The notes: generated by a model not told the origin, from the sequence alone. Positions 15,268 through 24,792 are shown, counted from the stretch's first letter. The stretch is 64,000 nucleotides of DNA from Perlabentimonas sp964490015 (GCA_964490015.1 CAZBBA010000002.1:1-64000); one strand, 5' to 3'. Program-made: numbers and translations.

Positions 15268-16128
15268 ATGCCAAAGACAGATTTTAAAGAGTTACTCGAC
15301 GCAGGCGTTCACTTTGGACACCTAAAGCGCAAGTGGAACCCCAAAATGGCTCCTTACATCTTTATGGAGCGTAACGGAATCCACATTATCGACCTTCAAA
15401 AAACAGCCGTTAAACTCGACGAGGCTGCTGCAGCCATGAAGCAAATAGCAAAATCGGGACGTAAAGTTCTTTTTGTTGCCACCAAGAAACAAGCTAAAGA
15501 AATTGTTGCTGAAAAGCTTAAGCCAGTTAACATGCCATACGTTACTGAGCGCTGGCCTGGTGGAATGCTCACCAACTTCCCCACTATCCGTAAGGCGGTT
15601 AAGAAGATGACCTCCATCGACAAAATGTTGTCCGAAGGAACCTTCACCAACCTTTCGAAGCGTGAGAAGCTGCAAATTACCCGTCAACGCGCTAAACTGG
15701 AGAAAAACCTTGGCTCAATTGCCGATCTAAATAGACTACCCGCAGCACTTTTTGTGATTGATGTACAGAAAGAGTATATCGCTGTTAACGAGGCAAAAAA
15801 ATTGAATATACCGGTATTCGCAATGGTTGATACCTGTTGTGATCCTACTCCAATTGACTTTGTAATACCGGCCAACGACGATGCATCCAAGTCAATCTCT
15901 CTAATTGTTGACGTAATGGTGAAGTCTATTCAGGAAGGTTTAGACGAGCGTAAAAACGAAAAGGATAAAGAAGGACCAGGCGCTGACGATGACAACGCTG
16001 ACGAAAGACCAACCCGCACAAGGGCTAGGAAGAGCGCTAGGGCTCCAAGAGCTAAAGCTGCTCAGGATGAGAACATCGACCAGAACGATGACTCTGACAA
16101 CGACAGCGACGAAGCGTCCGACGAATAA
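15268..16128 (+). CDS. rpsB: 30S ribosomal protein S2 with charged C-terminal extension
   Basis: 286 residues, about 40-50 longer than E. coli S2. Residues 1-230 carry the family blocks: LLDAGVHFGHLKRKWNPKMAPYI, ERWPGGMLTNFPTI, LPAALFVIDVQKE and NIPVFAMVDTCCDPTPIDFVIPANDDA. Residues about 232-286 form a low-complexity tail of alternating acidic and Arg/Lys/Ala-rich patches, seen in other Bacteroidota S2 proteins and probably disordered. It is in an operon with rplM-rpsI upstream and tsf 32 bases downstream. Confidence 0.98.
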   Translation: MPKTDFKELLDAGVHFGHLKRKWNPKMAPYIFMERNGIHIIDLQKTAVKLDEAAAAMKQIAKSGRKVLFVATKKQAKEIVAEKLKPVNMPYVTERWPGGMLTNFPTIRKAVKKMTSIDKMLSEGTFTNLSKREKLQITRQRAKLEKNLGSIADLNRLPAALFVIDVQKEYIAVNEAKKLNIPVFAMVDTCCDPTPIDFVIPANDDASKSISLIVDVMVKSIQEGLDERKNEKDKEGPGADDDNADERPTRTRARKSARAPRAKAAQDENIDQNDDSDNDSDEASDE

Positions 16129-16160
16129 ACATATAGTAGTAACTACAAAAAAATATCACA

Positions 16161-16991
16161 ATGTCTGAGATAAAAACTGCAGATATAGCCAAACTCCGCA
16201 AGCTTACAGGTGCCGGAATGATGGACTGCAAAAAAGCCCTTGAAGAGTCAAACGGCGATATTGAGAAAGCAATTGAGCTTATCCGCGAAAGAGGAAAAGC
16301 CATTGCCAACAAGCGCGCCGACCGCGAAGCGGGCGAAGGTGCAGCCCTAGCTGCCATATCGGCCGACGGTAAAAAAGGTGCAATTGTTGTACTTAATTGC
16401 GAAACCGATTTTGTGGCTAAAAACCAGGATTTTGTAGGTCTTACAACAAAAATCCTGAACGAAGCGCTGGTAAATCAGCCTGCCGATATCGATACCCTTA
16501 AGGCAATTAAAATTGATGGTCGCCCCATCGGCGATCTAGTAATGGATCAATCAGGAATCACTGGCGAAAAATTCGAGCTTTCCTACTACGAGAAACTTGA
16601 AGGCGAAAAGGTGGTTGCTTACATCCACCCCGGAAACAAGCTTGCTACCATCGTGGCCTTTAACAAAGGAGGTTTCGAAGATCAGGTAGGAAAAGATGTT
16701 GCCATGCAAGTTGCAGCCATGAGCCCCGTTTCGGTGGATATTGATGATGTACCCGAAAAAATTCGTCAACAGGAGTTTGAAATTGGCCGCGAGCAGGCTC
16801 GTCTTGAAGGAAAACCTGAGAATATGCTTGACAAGATTGCCCAAGGCAAACTTCAGAAGTTCTACAAGGAGAGCACCCTTATGAACCAGGATTTCATTAA
16901 GGACGGTAAGACAAGTGTTAAAGATTACCTAAAGAGCATTAATCCAGACTTAAAGGTTATCGGATTTAAGCGCGTTTCACTTAACGCTTAA
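16161..16991 (+). CDS. tsf: Translation elongation factor Ts
   Basis: 276 residues, normal length. The N-terminal UBA-like domain has KLRKLTGAGMMDCKKAL. The core includes NCETDFVAKNQDF, the TDF motif that inserts into EF-Tu to expel Mg and GDP, and the two C-terminal dimerisation subdomains are present. It is the guanine-nucleotide exchange factor for EF-Tu. It follows rpsB directly and is closed by a terminator at 17011-17039. Confidence 0.98.
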   Translation: MSEIKTADIAKLRKLTGAGMMDCKKALEESNGDIEKAIELIRERGKAIANKRADREAGEGAALAAISADGKKGAIVVLNCETDFVAKNQDFVGLTTKILNEALVNQPADIDTLKAIKIDGRPIGDLVMDQSGITGEKFELSYYEKLEGEKVVAYIHPGNKLATIVAFNKGGFEDQVGKDVAMQVAAMSPVSVDIDDVPEKIRQQEFEIGREQARLEGKPENMLDKIAQGKLQKFYKESTLMNQDFIKDGKTSVKDYLKSINPDLKVIGFKRVSLNA

Positions 16992-17010
16992 TATCAGTAT
17001 ATTACTAAAA

Positions 17011-17039
17011 AAGCTACCAGGTATGGTAGCTTTTTTTTT
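17011..17039 (+). terminator. Terminator after tsf
   Basis: 8-base stem AAGCTACC / GGTAGCTT with a six-base loop, running into nine T. It ends the ribosomal operon before the CHAT gene. Confidence 0.93.
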
Positions 17040-17088
17040 GCTCGTTCTGCTCAATTAGCCTAACTTGTTAACCAAAATTTCCTCCAAT

Positions 17089-19932
17089 ATGATTAAGAGA
17101 AAACTGTTAATCTCATTATGCTTAGTTCTTTTGACCTTAGGCAGCATCTATTCGCAAAATAAGCCATCGGTTGTTTTCAATGAGTACAGAACACTGCCTG
17201 CCGATACCACATGGTATGTTCCGCATAGACTTATCAGTCAGCAGAAATACGAGAGCGCTAAGGGAGAATTTCTTATCCTCCAGCAGCAAAATATTAGCAA
17301 CAGGGACTATCGCAATTACCTCTTTCTTGCCAACGAGTACACGTACTGGATTTACTCGCACCGACAGGCAACTGAAGCAAAAAGAATACTCCTTGATGCC
17401 GTAAATGAAACAAAAAAGCATATTGACAAAGGAAATATTGAGCTACTTATATCGTACTACAACCTTGCCATATACGAGCCAAATGTGGAGGACAAAATCC
17501 AATGGTACAAGGCTTTTCTCGAAAGCTATTCCAAGGAAGCCTATCCCCGGTTTGGATTCATTATCAACCGCGATATTGGATCGAGGTATTATGCACTGGG
17601 CAAATACAACCTAGCATGGGAGCACTGGGATGCTTGCCAAACCGATTTTGAATTGAGTTCATCGTCCTTATCGGATCTTTATAATGTTATTGGTGCAAAT
17701 ATTGCGAGCCACGATATTGAATTGGCCATTGAGTACCAGCTAAAATCAATAGATCTTTTAGATAAGAGCGAAAAGAGTATTGGAAATCAAATTGCCCTTA
17801 ACGGCAATGTTGGTCAATTCTATCTCCGAAACAAGGATTACGAGAATGCGATTAAATACAGCAAAATTGCCAATAACCTGCTAATTAATAACAGAGACTT
17901 TACCGAGTTTAGGCTACATAATCGGCATACTAGGTACACAACAATAATCGAATCGTATACCCGATTAGGTGATTATGATAGTGCGAATTTATTCATCGAA
18001 GAGATGCGCCGGGAGCTTCCTGGATTTGCCAATCCACGGGTTAGTGAAGGAATGCTGGTTTGGCACGAGAGCATGATGTACCGTTTAGATAAGCAGTACG
18101 AGAAAGCACTCCAAAAACTAGATGAGTTTTACAGTATTTACATTGATATCTTCAAAACTCCCCTTTCGCCTTATCTGGTTAACTATTACCTCGACAAGGC
18201 TGATATCTACCACAAAACCCGAAACTACAAGGAGGCTATAACCAATTACGAGAACACGCTTAAGGCAATTGCATTCAACCACTACCAAGCCATTGATGAT
18301 AAGCTGAAATTGCTTCCGCCCGAGAGCTATCATAAGTTTTACATTCCTTATGTTCGCGACATATTGCTTAGCATACTCGAAAGCTATAGGTTGATGATTG
18401 AAGAAGGAAGCGATGAGCCTGTGTTGCAGAGAATGATGCAAATAGTAACATACTCCAATCTTGTTATAAAGTACCACTACAGCGGTATTGCCGACGAACG
18501 ACTGGCGATGGAGGCCAGTTCGAACCTAAAAAAATCATCATTCTATGGAATCTTTGCATCTTGGAAACTAGCACAAACCAACAGATCGTATATTGATACC
18601 GCTTTCGTTTTGTCCGATAGCCCCAGGGCTTTTAACCTTAATTTCCAGCGCAACATTGCGCAACGCTATGCCTCGGATAGCGCTCAGCTTGAACTTAGGC
18701 GAATATCAGAGTTAACCAATCAGATTGCCAACCTTCAGGCTTCGGGTGACGGAAAAGACATTCTATTCGATCTGAAAAAGAAGCTATACAGAGCAAAGGT
18801 AAATCTGTCGGAGAGATACAGCGCAACCCTCGAATTTATGGATAATACTGCAAATGCTCTTGGTGCGAAGACATCTATTGAGAAGACATCGGCAGCAATT
18901 CAGTATTTCACCAAAGGCGATTCGATTTTTATTGTGGGGGTAAACCCCAAAAAAACGGACATTCAACTTGTTACAATTAATGGGTTTAGTAGCAAAATAC
19001 AAGGGTTTACTAGAGATATTAAAACAGGCATCAGCCAAAGCCCATATCAAAGAGAGTTCTACGAGTTGCTTATAAAGCCCATGGAGCCAATTATAAAGGG
19101 AAAGCAAAAGTTACATGTTTTTGCTGATGAGATTCTGATGGAAATCCCATTCGAGCTTTTCACTAATCCCAGTGGAGAGTTTCTTCTAAAAAAACATAGC
19201 ATTGAGTATTTGTACACATCAAAGGGTTTTTCGAGTACTGCAAGTCGAAATAATTGGAGTTTGCTGGCAATAGCACCAACTTTCGGTGAAACAGAGATTA
19301 TTACCCCAACAATGTTAAGCCAAACAAGTATTAGCAACACCGAGGTTTTTAGGAGCGATAATAACAGAACTATGCTTGTGCCCCTTCCCTACTCGCAGTC
19401 GGAGGTTGATGAGATTACAAAGCTTTTCGGTTCGAAGAAGATTCCCTACGAGCTAATAGTTGGAGCAGATGCTACCAAGAATAAGTTTATTGAAAAAATG
19501 CCACAACACACCATTCTACACATCGCTAGCCATGGAGTAAGCGGCGACAGGCACAACAGTGGTTTATTCTTTCAGGCCTCTGATTACCCGGAAAAGGATA
19601 ACCACTTTTTGAGAATGGCCGAACTGTTTAACAATAAAACTAGTGCCAACTTGGTTGTGCTATCGGCATGCAAAACAGGCATTGGTGAAGTTTTGGAAGG
19701 CGAAGGCATTATGGCTCTTCCACGAGGATTTATTTACGCAGGTTCACAAAATGTAATTGCATCGCTCTGGAAGATACACGACCAAAAAACTAAAGAGTTT
19801 ATGATACTATTCTATAATTACTTGTTGAAGGGAAACGATTACACCGAAGCCCTAAGGTTGGCCAAGTTAGACAGCATTGCCAAAGGATACTTACCCATTG
19901 ACTGGGCGGGATTTATTTTAATCAAAGGATAG
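17089..19932 (+). CDS. Exported TPR–CHAT (caspase-like) protease
   Basis: 947 residues. The start is taken at ATG 17089, which gives a clean signal peptide (IKRKLLISLCLVLLTLGSIYSQ); an in-frame TTG at 17065 is less likely. Residues about 40-450 are TPR-like helical repeats (for example NYKEAITNYENTLKAI). A linker helix region follows, and the C-terminal 280 residues are a CHAT domain, a clan CD caspase/separase-related peptidase. The catalytic pair is visible as His815 (LHIASHGV) and Cys861 (VLSACKTGIGEVLEGEG). The end DWAGFILIKG is the typical CHAT C-terminus. It is predicted to be periplasmic or surface-located. It sits alone between the terminator after tsf and pyrH. Its substrate is unknown. 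Confidence 0.87.
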   Translation: MIKRKLLISLCLVLLTLGSIYSQNKPSVVFNEYRTLPADTTWYVPHRLISQQKYESAKGEFLILQQQNISNRDYRNYLFLANEYTYWIYSHRQATEAKRILLDAVNETKKHIDKGNIELLISYYNLAIYEPNVEDKIQWYKAFLESYSKEAYPRFGFIINRDIGSRYYALGKYNLAWEHWDACQTDFELSSSSLSDLYNVIGANIASHDIELAIEYQLKSIDLLDKSEKSIGNQIALNGNVGQFYLRNKDYENAIKYSKIANNLLINNRDFTEFRLHNRHTRYTTIIESYTRLGDYDSANLFIEEMRRELPGFANPRVSEGMLVWHESMMYRLDKQYEKALQKLDEFYSIYIDIFKTPLSPYLVNYYLDKADIYHKTRNYKEAITNYENTLKAIAFNHYQAIDDKLKLLPPESYHKFYIPYVRDILLSILESYRLMIEEGSDEPVLQRMMQIVTYSNLVIKYHYSGIADERLAMEASSNLKKSSFYGIFASWKLAQTNRSYIDTAFVLSDSPRAFNLNFQRNIAQRYASDSAQLELRRISELTNQIANLQASGDGKDILFDLKKKLYRAKVNLSERYSATLEFMDNTANALGAKTSIEKTSAAIQYFTKGDSIFIVGVNPKKTDIQLVTINGFSSKIQGFTRDIKTGISQSPYQREFYELLIKPMEPIIKGKQKLHVFADEILMEIPFELFTNPSGEFLLKKHSIEYLYTSKGFSSTASRNNWSLLAIAPTFGETEIITPTMLSQTSISNTEVFRSDNNRTMLVPLPYSQSEVDEITKLFGSKKIPYELIVGADATKNKFIEKMPQHTILHIASHGVSGDRHNSGLFFQASDYPEKDNHFLRMAELFNNKTSANLVVLSACKTGIGEVLEGEGIMALPRGFIYAGSQNVIASLWKIHDQKTKEFMILFYNYLLKGNDYTEALRLAKLDSIAKGYLPIDWAGFILIKG

Positions 19933-19986
19933 ATAGAGAATTACAAATAAGTTTTTTCATTATTTTTACACCACAAAACACTTAAG

Positions 19987-20697
19987 ATGAATAAGTACAA
20001 ACGGGTTCTACTCAAGCTTAGCGGCGAAGCCCTTATGGGTAACGACAGTTACGGTATAAACACAGATATTCTTAACTCCTACGCACTACAGGTTAAAGAG
20101 ACTGTTGAGCAAGGAGTTGAAGTGGGAATAGTGATTGGCGGCGGGAATATCTTTAGGGGCTTAAGTGGCGTATCCAAAGGATTCGATAGGGTTAAGGGCG
20201 ATCAAATGGGCATGCTGGCAACTGTTATCAACAGTCTTGCACTGCAAAGTGCCATTGAAGGAAACGGGGGCAAAGCCAAGGTTTTTACTGCCACCAAGAT
20301 GGAACCTGTGGGTGAGCTGTACACCAAAGCCAAAGCCCTTGAGGCCTTCCGAAATGGGTTTGCTGTGATTATTGCAGGAGGAACAGGAAATCCCTTCTTC
20401 ACCACCGATACCGCATCGGCTCTTAGGGGTGTTGAAATACAAGCTGAAGCCCTGCTAAAGGGAACCCGTGTTGATGGAGTTTACACCGCCGATCCCGAAA
20501 AAGATCCCAAAGCAGTAAAGTATCAAACCCTAACGTTCGATGAGGCTTACTCTAAAAAACTTAAAATAATGGATCTAACTGCTTTTACCATGTGCAGTGA
20601 GAACAACCTCCCCATTATTGTATTCGACATGAACACCCCCGGAAATCTGAAAAAAGTAGTTTTTGGCGAAAATATTGGTACTTTGGTAAAAAAATAA
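19987..20697 (+). CDS. pyrH: UMP kinase
   Basis: 236 residues, full-length bacterial UMP kinase of the amino-acid-kinase fold, making UDP from UMP and ATP. Blocks: RVLLKLSGEALMG (phosphate loop), GIVIGGGNIFRG (UMP site), IIAGGTGNPFFTTDTAS and TRVDGVYTADPEKDP. It is followed 30 bases later by frr, the usual bacterial pair. Confidence 0.98.
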   Translation: MNKYKRVLLKLSGEALMGNDSYGINTDILNSYALQVKETVEQGVEVGIVIGGGNIFRGLSGVSKGFDRVKGDQMGMLATVINSLALQSAIEGNGGKAKVFTATKMEPVGELYTKAKALEAFRNGFAVIIAGGTGNPFFTTDTASALRGVEIQAEALLKGTRVDGVYTADPEKDPKAVKYQTLTFDEAYSKKLKIMDLTAFTMCSENNLPIIVFDMNTPGNLKKVVFGENIGTLVKK

Positions 20698-20727
20698 ATA
20701 TTTTTATATCCTAAAAAATACAGAACC

Positions 20728-21291
20728 ATGACTGAAGAAGTTGAATTCTGCATAGAAGAAGCTAAAGAGCGGATGGAAAAAGCCATTGCTCATTTAGAAA
20801 ATGAACTCCGTGTAATTAGAGCCGGAAAGGCAAATCCCGCAATGCTTTCGGGTTTAATGGTCGATTACTACGGCACATTAACCCCACTGCAACAGGTTTC
20901 GAACGTTGGCACACTAGACGCCCGAACCATAACCATTCAGCCCTGGGAAAAATCAATGATTAATCCCATTGAAAAGGCAATTCTTGCTGCCAACCTGGGG
21001 TTTAATCCTCAGAACAACGGGGAGATAATCCGGATTGCGGTTCCACCGCTTACCGAGGAGCGCCGAAAGCTGCTGGTTAAACAGGTTAAAAACGAGGGCG
21101 AGAATGCCCGCGTTAGCATTCGAAATGCCCGACGCGATGCCAACGAAAATATTAAAAAACTTCAAAAAGATGGGCTTGCTGAGGATTTAGCCAAAAATGC
21201 TGAAACTGATGTTCAAAAAATGACCGACGCGTATAACAAGAAGGTTGAGGAACAGCTCGAGAAAAAGGAGCAAGAGATACTAACAGTATAA
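20728..21291 (+). CDS. frr: Ribosome recycling factor
   Basis: 187 residues, standard length. The three-helix-bundle motifs LRVIRAGKANPAMLSGLMVDYYG, TIQPWEKSMI and VSIRNARRDANENIKKL are present. With EF-G it splits post-termination ribosomes. It is the last gene before a bidirectional terminator shared with the convergent isomerase-like gene; the stop codon lies inside the hairpin arm. Confidence 0.98.
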   Translation: MTEEVEFCIEEAKERMEKAIAHLENELRVIRAGKANPAMLSGLMVDYYGTLTPLQQVSNVGTLDARTITIQPWEKSMINPIEKAILAANLGFNPQNNGEIIRIAVPPLTEERRKLLVKQVKNEGENARVSIRNARRDANENIKKLQKDGLAEDLAKNAETDVQKMTDAYNKKVEEQLEKKEQEILTV

Positions 21292-21320
21292 GAAAAGCCG
21301 CAAATGCGGCTTTTCTTATA
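21287..21320. terminator. Bidirectional terminator between frr and the fucose-isomerase-like gene
   Basis: Perfect 15-base arms (TATAAGAAAAGCCGC / GCGGCTTTTCTTATA) with a four-base loop. It works on both strands between convergent genes and overlaps both stop codons. Confidence 0.9.
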
Positions 21321-22482
21321 CTCGCTCCATTTTGAGTAGCCGTGCGGCAATATCTAATCCCAACTGGAAATTTCCCGGAATGATAAGGTGATGATTTCCT
21401 AGTGGATTCTCCACAAAGTAATCGCGAACTTTGTCGGAGACTTCAACCCCCAACTGAGTTCTACAGGCCATCTTTTGATAGGGAACCTCAACCACTTTAC
21501 CAACAGCAATAAAAGCTCGCGTTAGGGTATGATCTAGCCTTAAAATGGTAACCTCTTGCGCCTTTAGCTCTCCTTTAATGGCCAATCCTTTCCCTGTTTC
21601 GTAATGGGTATCAACCTCAAAATTTTTCAAAAGGTTAGCAGGAATGGTACAGTGCGAAAATATCATCTGGTTACCTCTCACACTGGTTGTGTTGGCAATC
21701 CAGGGAACAACTCCAAAAAGTTCCTTTGTGAGCATCATGCCGAGCATACTACACGTATCACCCTCGCAGCCAGCAGGAATTCCATCCATAGAGAGTTTCG
21801 ACAGAGCCAAGCAAGCAGTTGTTTTTCGAGACGTAACCAGTGAGAAACACTCAACCGTTAGAGCTTTCAACTCATAATCCTTAACCTGTTTCGAGAGTGC
21901 TTCGTAAACTTGACCCGATGCGTGCAACTCCTTGGAGTTGGCGTTGCGAAAAAACGCTGTGAACTCAGGAGCTACATCCTTAAAAGCGTTAATATCAATT
22001 TTACTCCAGGGAATATCTATTTGATCGATCCCCATTTTAGTTTTTATTATAAATGGGTCGATGTTAGAATTCACTAACCAGTCGGAGGGCTCTCCGATTA
22101 ATCCAAAACGTTGTCCTTTGAGCCGTTGGAGGCCCTTTTTAACGGCATAAAGGCTGCTTATGTACTCTATGGATTTGGGATCACAGAAATCAACTAAAAT
22201 GCTTGAGATGTTATTCTGATTCATCCATGCCTTAACCTCAGTTGCTGCCGCCCACGAGTTGTCGGCTCCAGTTGCAAGGAGTAGATAAAAGCCATACTCC
22301 CGGACCGATTGCAAGGCTACCCGTTCCGAACCTCCGGTAAGAAAAACAAGGATATCTGGATCCTTATCGACGTATTCGACCCGCTCGTGATGGAAGAGTT
22401 TTTGGAGTTTCTTCTTTCCTCTGGAGTAAATGTTTAATTCAGCGGCTGGGAAGGCCAGCAGCTTTGCCCTCAGCTTATCCAT
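21316..22482 (-). CDS. L-fucose isomerase-like protein (COG2407 type)
   Basis: 388 residues from ATG at 22482 (MDKLRAKLLAFPAAEL). An open frame continues upstream to 22713 but would overlap the serine hydrolase and encodes nothing family-like. The C-terminal half resembles the L-fucose/L-arabinose isomerase fold: TVECFSLV (metal-ligand Glu position), PAGCEGDTCSMLGMML and MIFSHCTIP (His). The N-terminal half is a Rossmann-like region (ILVFLTGGSERVAL). True fucose isomerases are about 590 residues, so this is a short relative whose substrate is unknown. It lies 29 bases after the serine hydrolase on the same strand, probably in the same transcript. Confidence 0.7.
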   Translation of the reverse strand: MDKLRAKLLAFPAAELNIYSRGKKKLQKLFHHERVEYVDKDPDILVFLTGGSERVALQSVREYGFYLLLATGADNSWAAATEVKAWMNQNNISSILVDFCDPKSIEYISSLYAVKKGLQRLKGQRFGLIGEPSDWLVNSNIDPFIIKTKMGIDQIDIPWSKIDINAFKDVAPEFTAFFRNANSKELHASGQVYEALSKQVKDYELKALTVECFSLVTSRKTTACLALSKLSMDGIPAGCEGDTCSMLGMMLTKELFGVVPWIANTTSVRGNQMIFSHCTIPANLLKNFEVDTHYETGKGLAIKGELKAQEVTILRLDHTLTRAFIAVGKVVEVPYQKMACRTQLGVEVSDKVRDYFVENPLGNHHLIIPGNFQLGLDIAARLLKMERV

Positions 22483-22511
22483 GGTAAAAAATGTATGTTG
22501 ATGTAAAAAAC

Positions 22512-23675
22512 CTACTGCAAGGAATTCGAAATATCCATTGCAATGTCGAGATAATCGAAAATATCGGTTGGCTGGCCGCCAATGCGCACTTCGCTTCGCA
22601 GATGGCCAAGGCGAACTGCCACGATATCCAAATCGGGAATAATAAAAATATACTGACCCAATATCCCACGTGCAAAAATTACCCTGAGATCGCGATGAGT
22701 TGTAAACCACCACTGATGACCATAACGCTCAGTTGGAATTCCATTCAGTTCCTTATCGGCCAAGTAAAGGGTGGGATGTAATGTTTCGTCGAGATACTTG
22801 GTGGAAATCAGCTGCTCGCCATTCCACTGGCCATGGTTAAGGATCAGTCGGCCAATTCGAGCAAAATCGCGCGCGTTGGAGTTAAAGCAGCAGTATGCCT
22901 TTTCAATTCCACCTTTCTTGTCGAGGCTCCAAAGGGCATCGTACTCGGCACCAATCTTACTCCAAATCTTTTCCGACATGTATTCGCTTACTGTTTTGCC
23001 GGTGGCTTGTGCAACAATGAGCGAAAGAATCTGAGTGTCGCCGCTAAGGTAATTGAACTGCCTGCCAGGCTCATTAATAACGGTTTGGTCGAGCACAAGC
23101 TCGCGCAGAAATTTGCCATAATAGGCTTGGGTTGTAGTTGAGAAAAGACTGGCGTATGCCTCGTCCCAGCTAAGACCCGAACTCATGGTTAGCAAGTGCC
23201 GGATAGTAATTAAAGCTTTACTCCCCTCTTTAAATTCTGGGATAAAAGCGCTAACAGGTTGGTCGAGACTTTCAATAAATCCATCGTCGATGGCGCACCC
23301 AATCAACAGGCCAACAATACTCTTGGCCATTGAAAATGAGTTTGAGTACGAATCGACTCCATAGCCATCCCAGTAGGCCTCGAAAAGTAAAGCGGAATCC
23401 TTTGCCACAAGGAAAGCTACCGAACGAGTTTTGGCCAGGTTTTCACCCTGCTCACTGGTTAGCTGGTACTTATTATACTCATTGGAGATAGCCCAGGGTT
23501 GAGCCGATCCTGTTTCAACCACCCTATTCTCAAAAATCTGGTAGTGATGAATTTTGGGCTTTTGGTACCGAAGCGCTTTTACTATGTAGTGATTATGGGG
23601 GATAGAAAGAAATACACCCAAAGAGACTAGCACTAAAGCTACAATTCCTAAAGTAATTTTCCTTTTCATAACCAT
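22512..23675 (-). CDS. Membrane-anchored serine hydrolase, beta-lactamase/PBP class C fold
   Basis: 387 residues with an N-terminal hydrophobic anchor (about residues 6-24). The penicillin-binding/class C motifs are present: SMAK (SxxK nucleophile) near residue 116, and a YxN-equivalent YLSGD near 210. A C-terminal HQWWF...GILGQYIFIIPDLDIVAVRLG block supplies the third motif region, with G replacing the Lys of KTG. Proteins of this family are esterases, peptidases or D-aminopeptidases more often than true beta-lactamases. It lies 37 bases after the OmpA-type lipoprotein and 29 before the isomerase-like gene, so all three are probably one operon. I cannot assign a substrate. Confidence 0.85.
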   Translation of the reverse strand: MVMKRKITLGIVALVLVSLGVFLSIPHNHYIVKALRYQKPKIHHYQIFENRVVETGSAQPWAISNEYNKYQLTSEQGENLAKTRSVAFLVAKDSALLFEAYWDGYGVDSYSNSFSMAKSIVGLLIGCAIDDGFIESLDQPVSAFIPEFKEGSKALITIRHLLTMSSGLSWDEAYASLFSTTTQAYYGKFLRELVLDQTVINEPGRQFNYLSGDTQILSLIVAQATGKTVSEYMSEKIWSKIGAEYDALWSLDKKGGIEKAYCCFNSNARDFARIGRLILNHGQWNGEQLISTKYLDETLHPTLYLADKELNGIPTERYGHQWWFTTHRDLRVIFARGILGQYIFIIPDLDIVAVRLGHLRSEVRIGGQPTDIFDYLDIAMDISNSLQ

Positions 23676-23712
23676 TGGGTTTATTAACTAGCTTGTTAAT
23701 GATTGATGCTCG

Positions 23713-24744
23713 CTAATTGCTCTCGAGAAGTTCAAGCAGCTCGTCGAGTTTGGGAGTTAGAATGATTTCAGTTCTGCGATTTCGTTGCCGAGCCTCTGCC
23801 GATCGGTTCATATCAACGGGATGATACTGGCTTCTCCCCGATGCTGAAACTCTGGCAGGATCGATTTTTGAATCCTGCAGTAGGATACGAACAATAGATG
23901 TTGCGCGCTTAACGCTAAGATCCCAGTTGTCGAGCAGTTCGCCACGTGGAGGGAAAGGTAACTCGTCGGTATGTCCTTCGACTACAATGTTGATATCGGG
24001 CGATTTTTCGAGAACTGGGACAAGTTGCTTAAGGGCTCTAGCACCGTTTGCATCAACAGTATGGCTGCCCGACTTAAACATAAGCTGCTCCTCGAGCGAA
24101 ACGTAAACCTTCCCATTCTTAAGCTTCACGCTAAGCCCTTTTCCCTCGAAACCAAACAGAGCATCGGAAACTGCTCTGCGCAGAACCATAACAGCAGAGT
24201 CCTTTCGTGAGAGGATTTGCTCCATCTCCACAATCTTAGCATTGCGCTCATCCAAATCGGTTTTAACCTGATTGAGGTAGGTCTGCATCTCCTCAAGATT
24301 TCGACGGCGAAGGTTCAACTGTCGTTCCAACTCCTTTAAGGCATCCTGCTTTACCTGCAACTCCTCTTGGGTGGCTTGCAGCTGGGCAAGAACTCTGCGT
24401 GTTTCCTGCTGGCTTCCCGCCATAAAACTTTTCTGAAGATCCTGCAACTCCTCGTAACGACTAGTAAGCCGCTGATTTTGGTCTCTAAGTCTATTCATTT
24501 CAATGGAACGAGAGAGACTATCGGCCTCTAGCTGTTGCACCTCAGCCTTTAAAACATCGTATTTTGATTGCAACTCCTTGTTAGTAACATCAAGCGATTC
24601 GTTTTCAATTGCCAATTTTTCGCGTTCCTCTTCGCACTTTATATTCTTATCCTGCAACGCTTGAAATTCCTTTGCAGGCACACACGCACTTGCAAAAAAG
24701 ATAATAAACCCAAGTGCTATAACAAGAATTCTATTCGATTTCAT
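23713..24744 (-). CDS. Coiled-coil OmpA/MotB-type peptidoglycan-binding lipoprotein
   Basis: 343 residues. Lipoprotein signal ending ASAC (lipidation Cys21). A long coiled coil (about 28-185) contains Gln/Glu-rich heptads. The C-terminal OmpA-like domain is at about 205-330, with EGHTDELPF, NWDLSVKRATSIVRIL and the R-x-NRRTEI motif that contacts diaminopimelate. It probably tethers the outer membrane to peptidoglycan, with the coiled coil spanning the periplasm. A -7 element lies at 24785-24792. It is the first gene of a minus-strand set with the serine hydrolase and the isomerase-like protein. Confidence 0.9.
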   Translation of the reverse strand: MKSNRILVIALGFIIFFASACVPAKEFQALQDKNIKCEEEREKLAIENESLDVTNKELQSKYDVLKAEVQQLEADSLSRSIEMNRLRDQNQRLTSRYEELQDLQKSFMAGSQQETRRVLAQLQATQEELQVKQDALKELERQLNLRRRNLEEMQTYLNQVKTDLDERNAKIVEMEQILSRKDSAVMVLRRAVSDALFGFEGKGLSVKLKNGKVYVSLEEQLMFKSGSHTVDANGARALKQLVPVLEKSPDINIVVEGHTDELPFPPRGELLDNWDLSVKRATSIVRILLQDSKIDPARVSASGRSQYHPVDMNRSAEARQRNRRTEIILTPKLDELLELLESN

Positions 24745-24784
24745 ATTTGGATGTTTTGATTGTAATTATCAGAATAATCAATTA

Positions 24785-24792
24785 CAAATATA
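24785..24792 (-). promoter_or_regulatory. -7 element for the OmpA-type lipoprotein gene
   Basis: TATATTTG on the minus strand fits TAnnTTTG, 41 bases before the start codon. No clear TTG at the expected upstream distance. Confidence 0.5.

Noticed and set aside
21316..22713. Longer version of the fucose-isomerase-like gene starting at 22713
   Set aside because: The first 77 codons overlap the serine hydrolase gene and encode a non-conserved, aromatic-rich sequence; ATG 22482 matches a gene start directly after its neighbour.
22491..22781. Plus-strand open frames opposite the serine hydrolase and isomerase-like genes
   Set aside because: They are antisense shadows of two clear minus-strand genes and show no family signature.
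22512..23675. Antibiotic-resistance beta-lactamase
   Set aside because: The class C fold is present but the KTG motif is altered and the gene lies in a core-like operon; a peptidase or esterase role is more likely.
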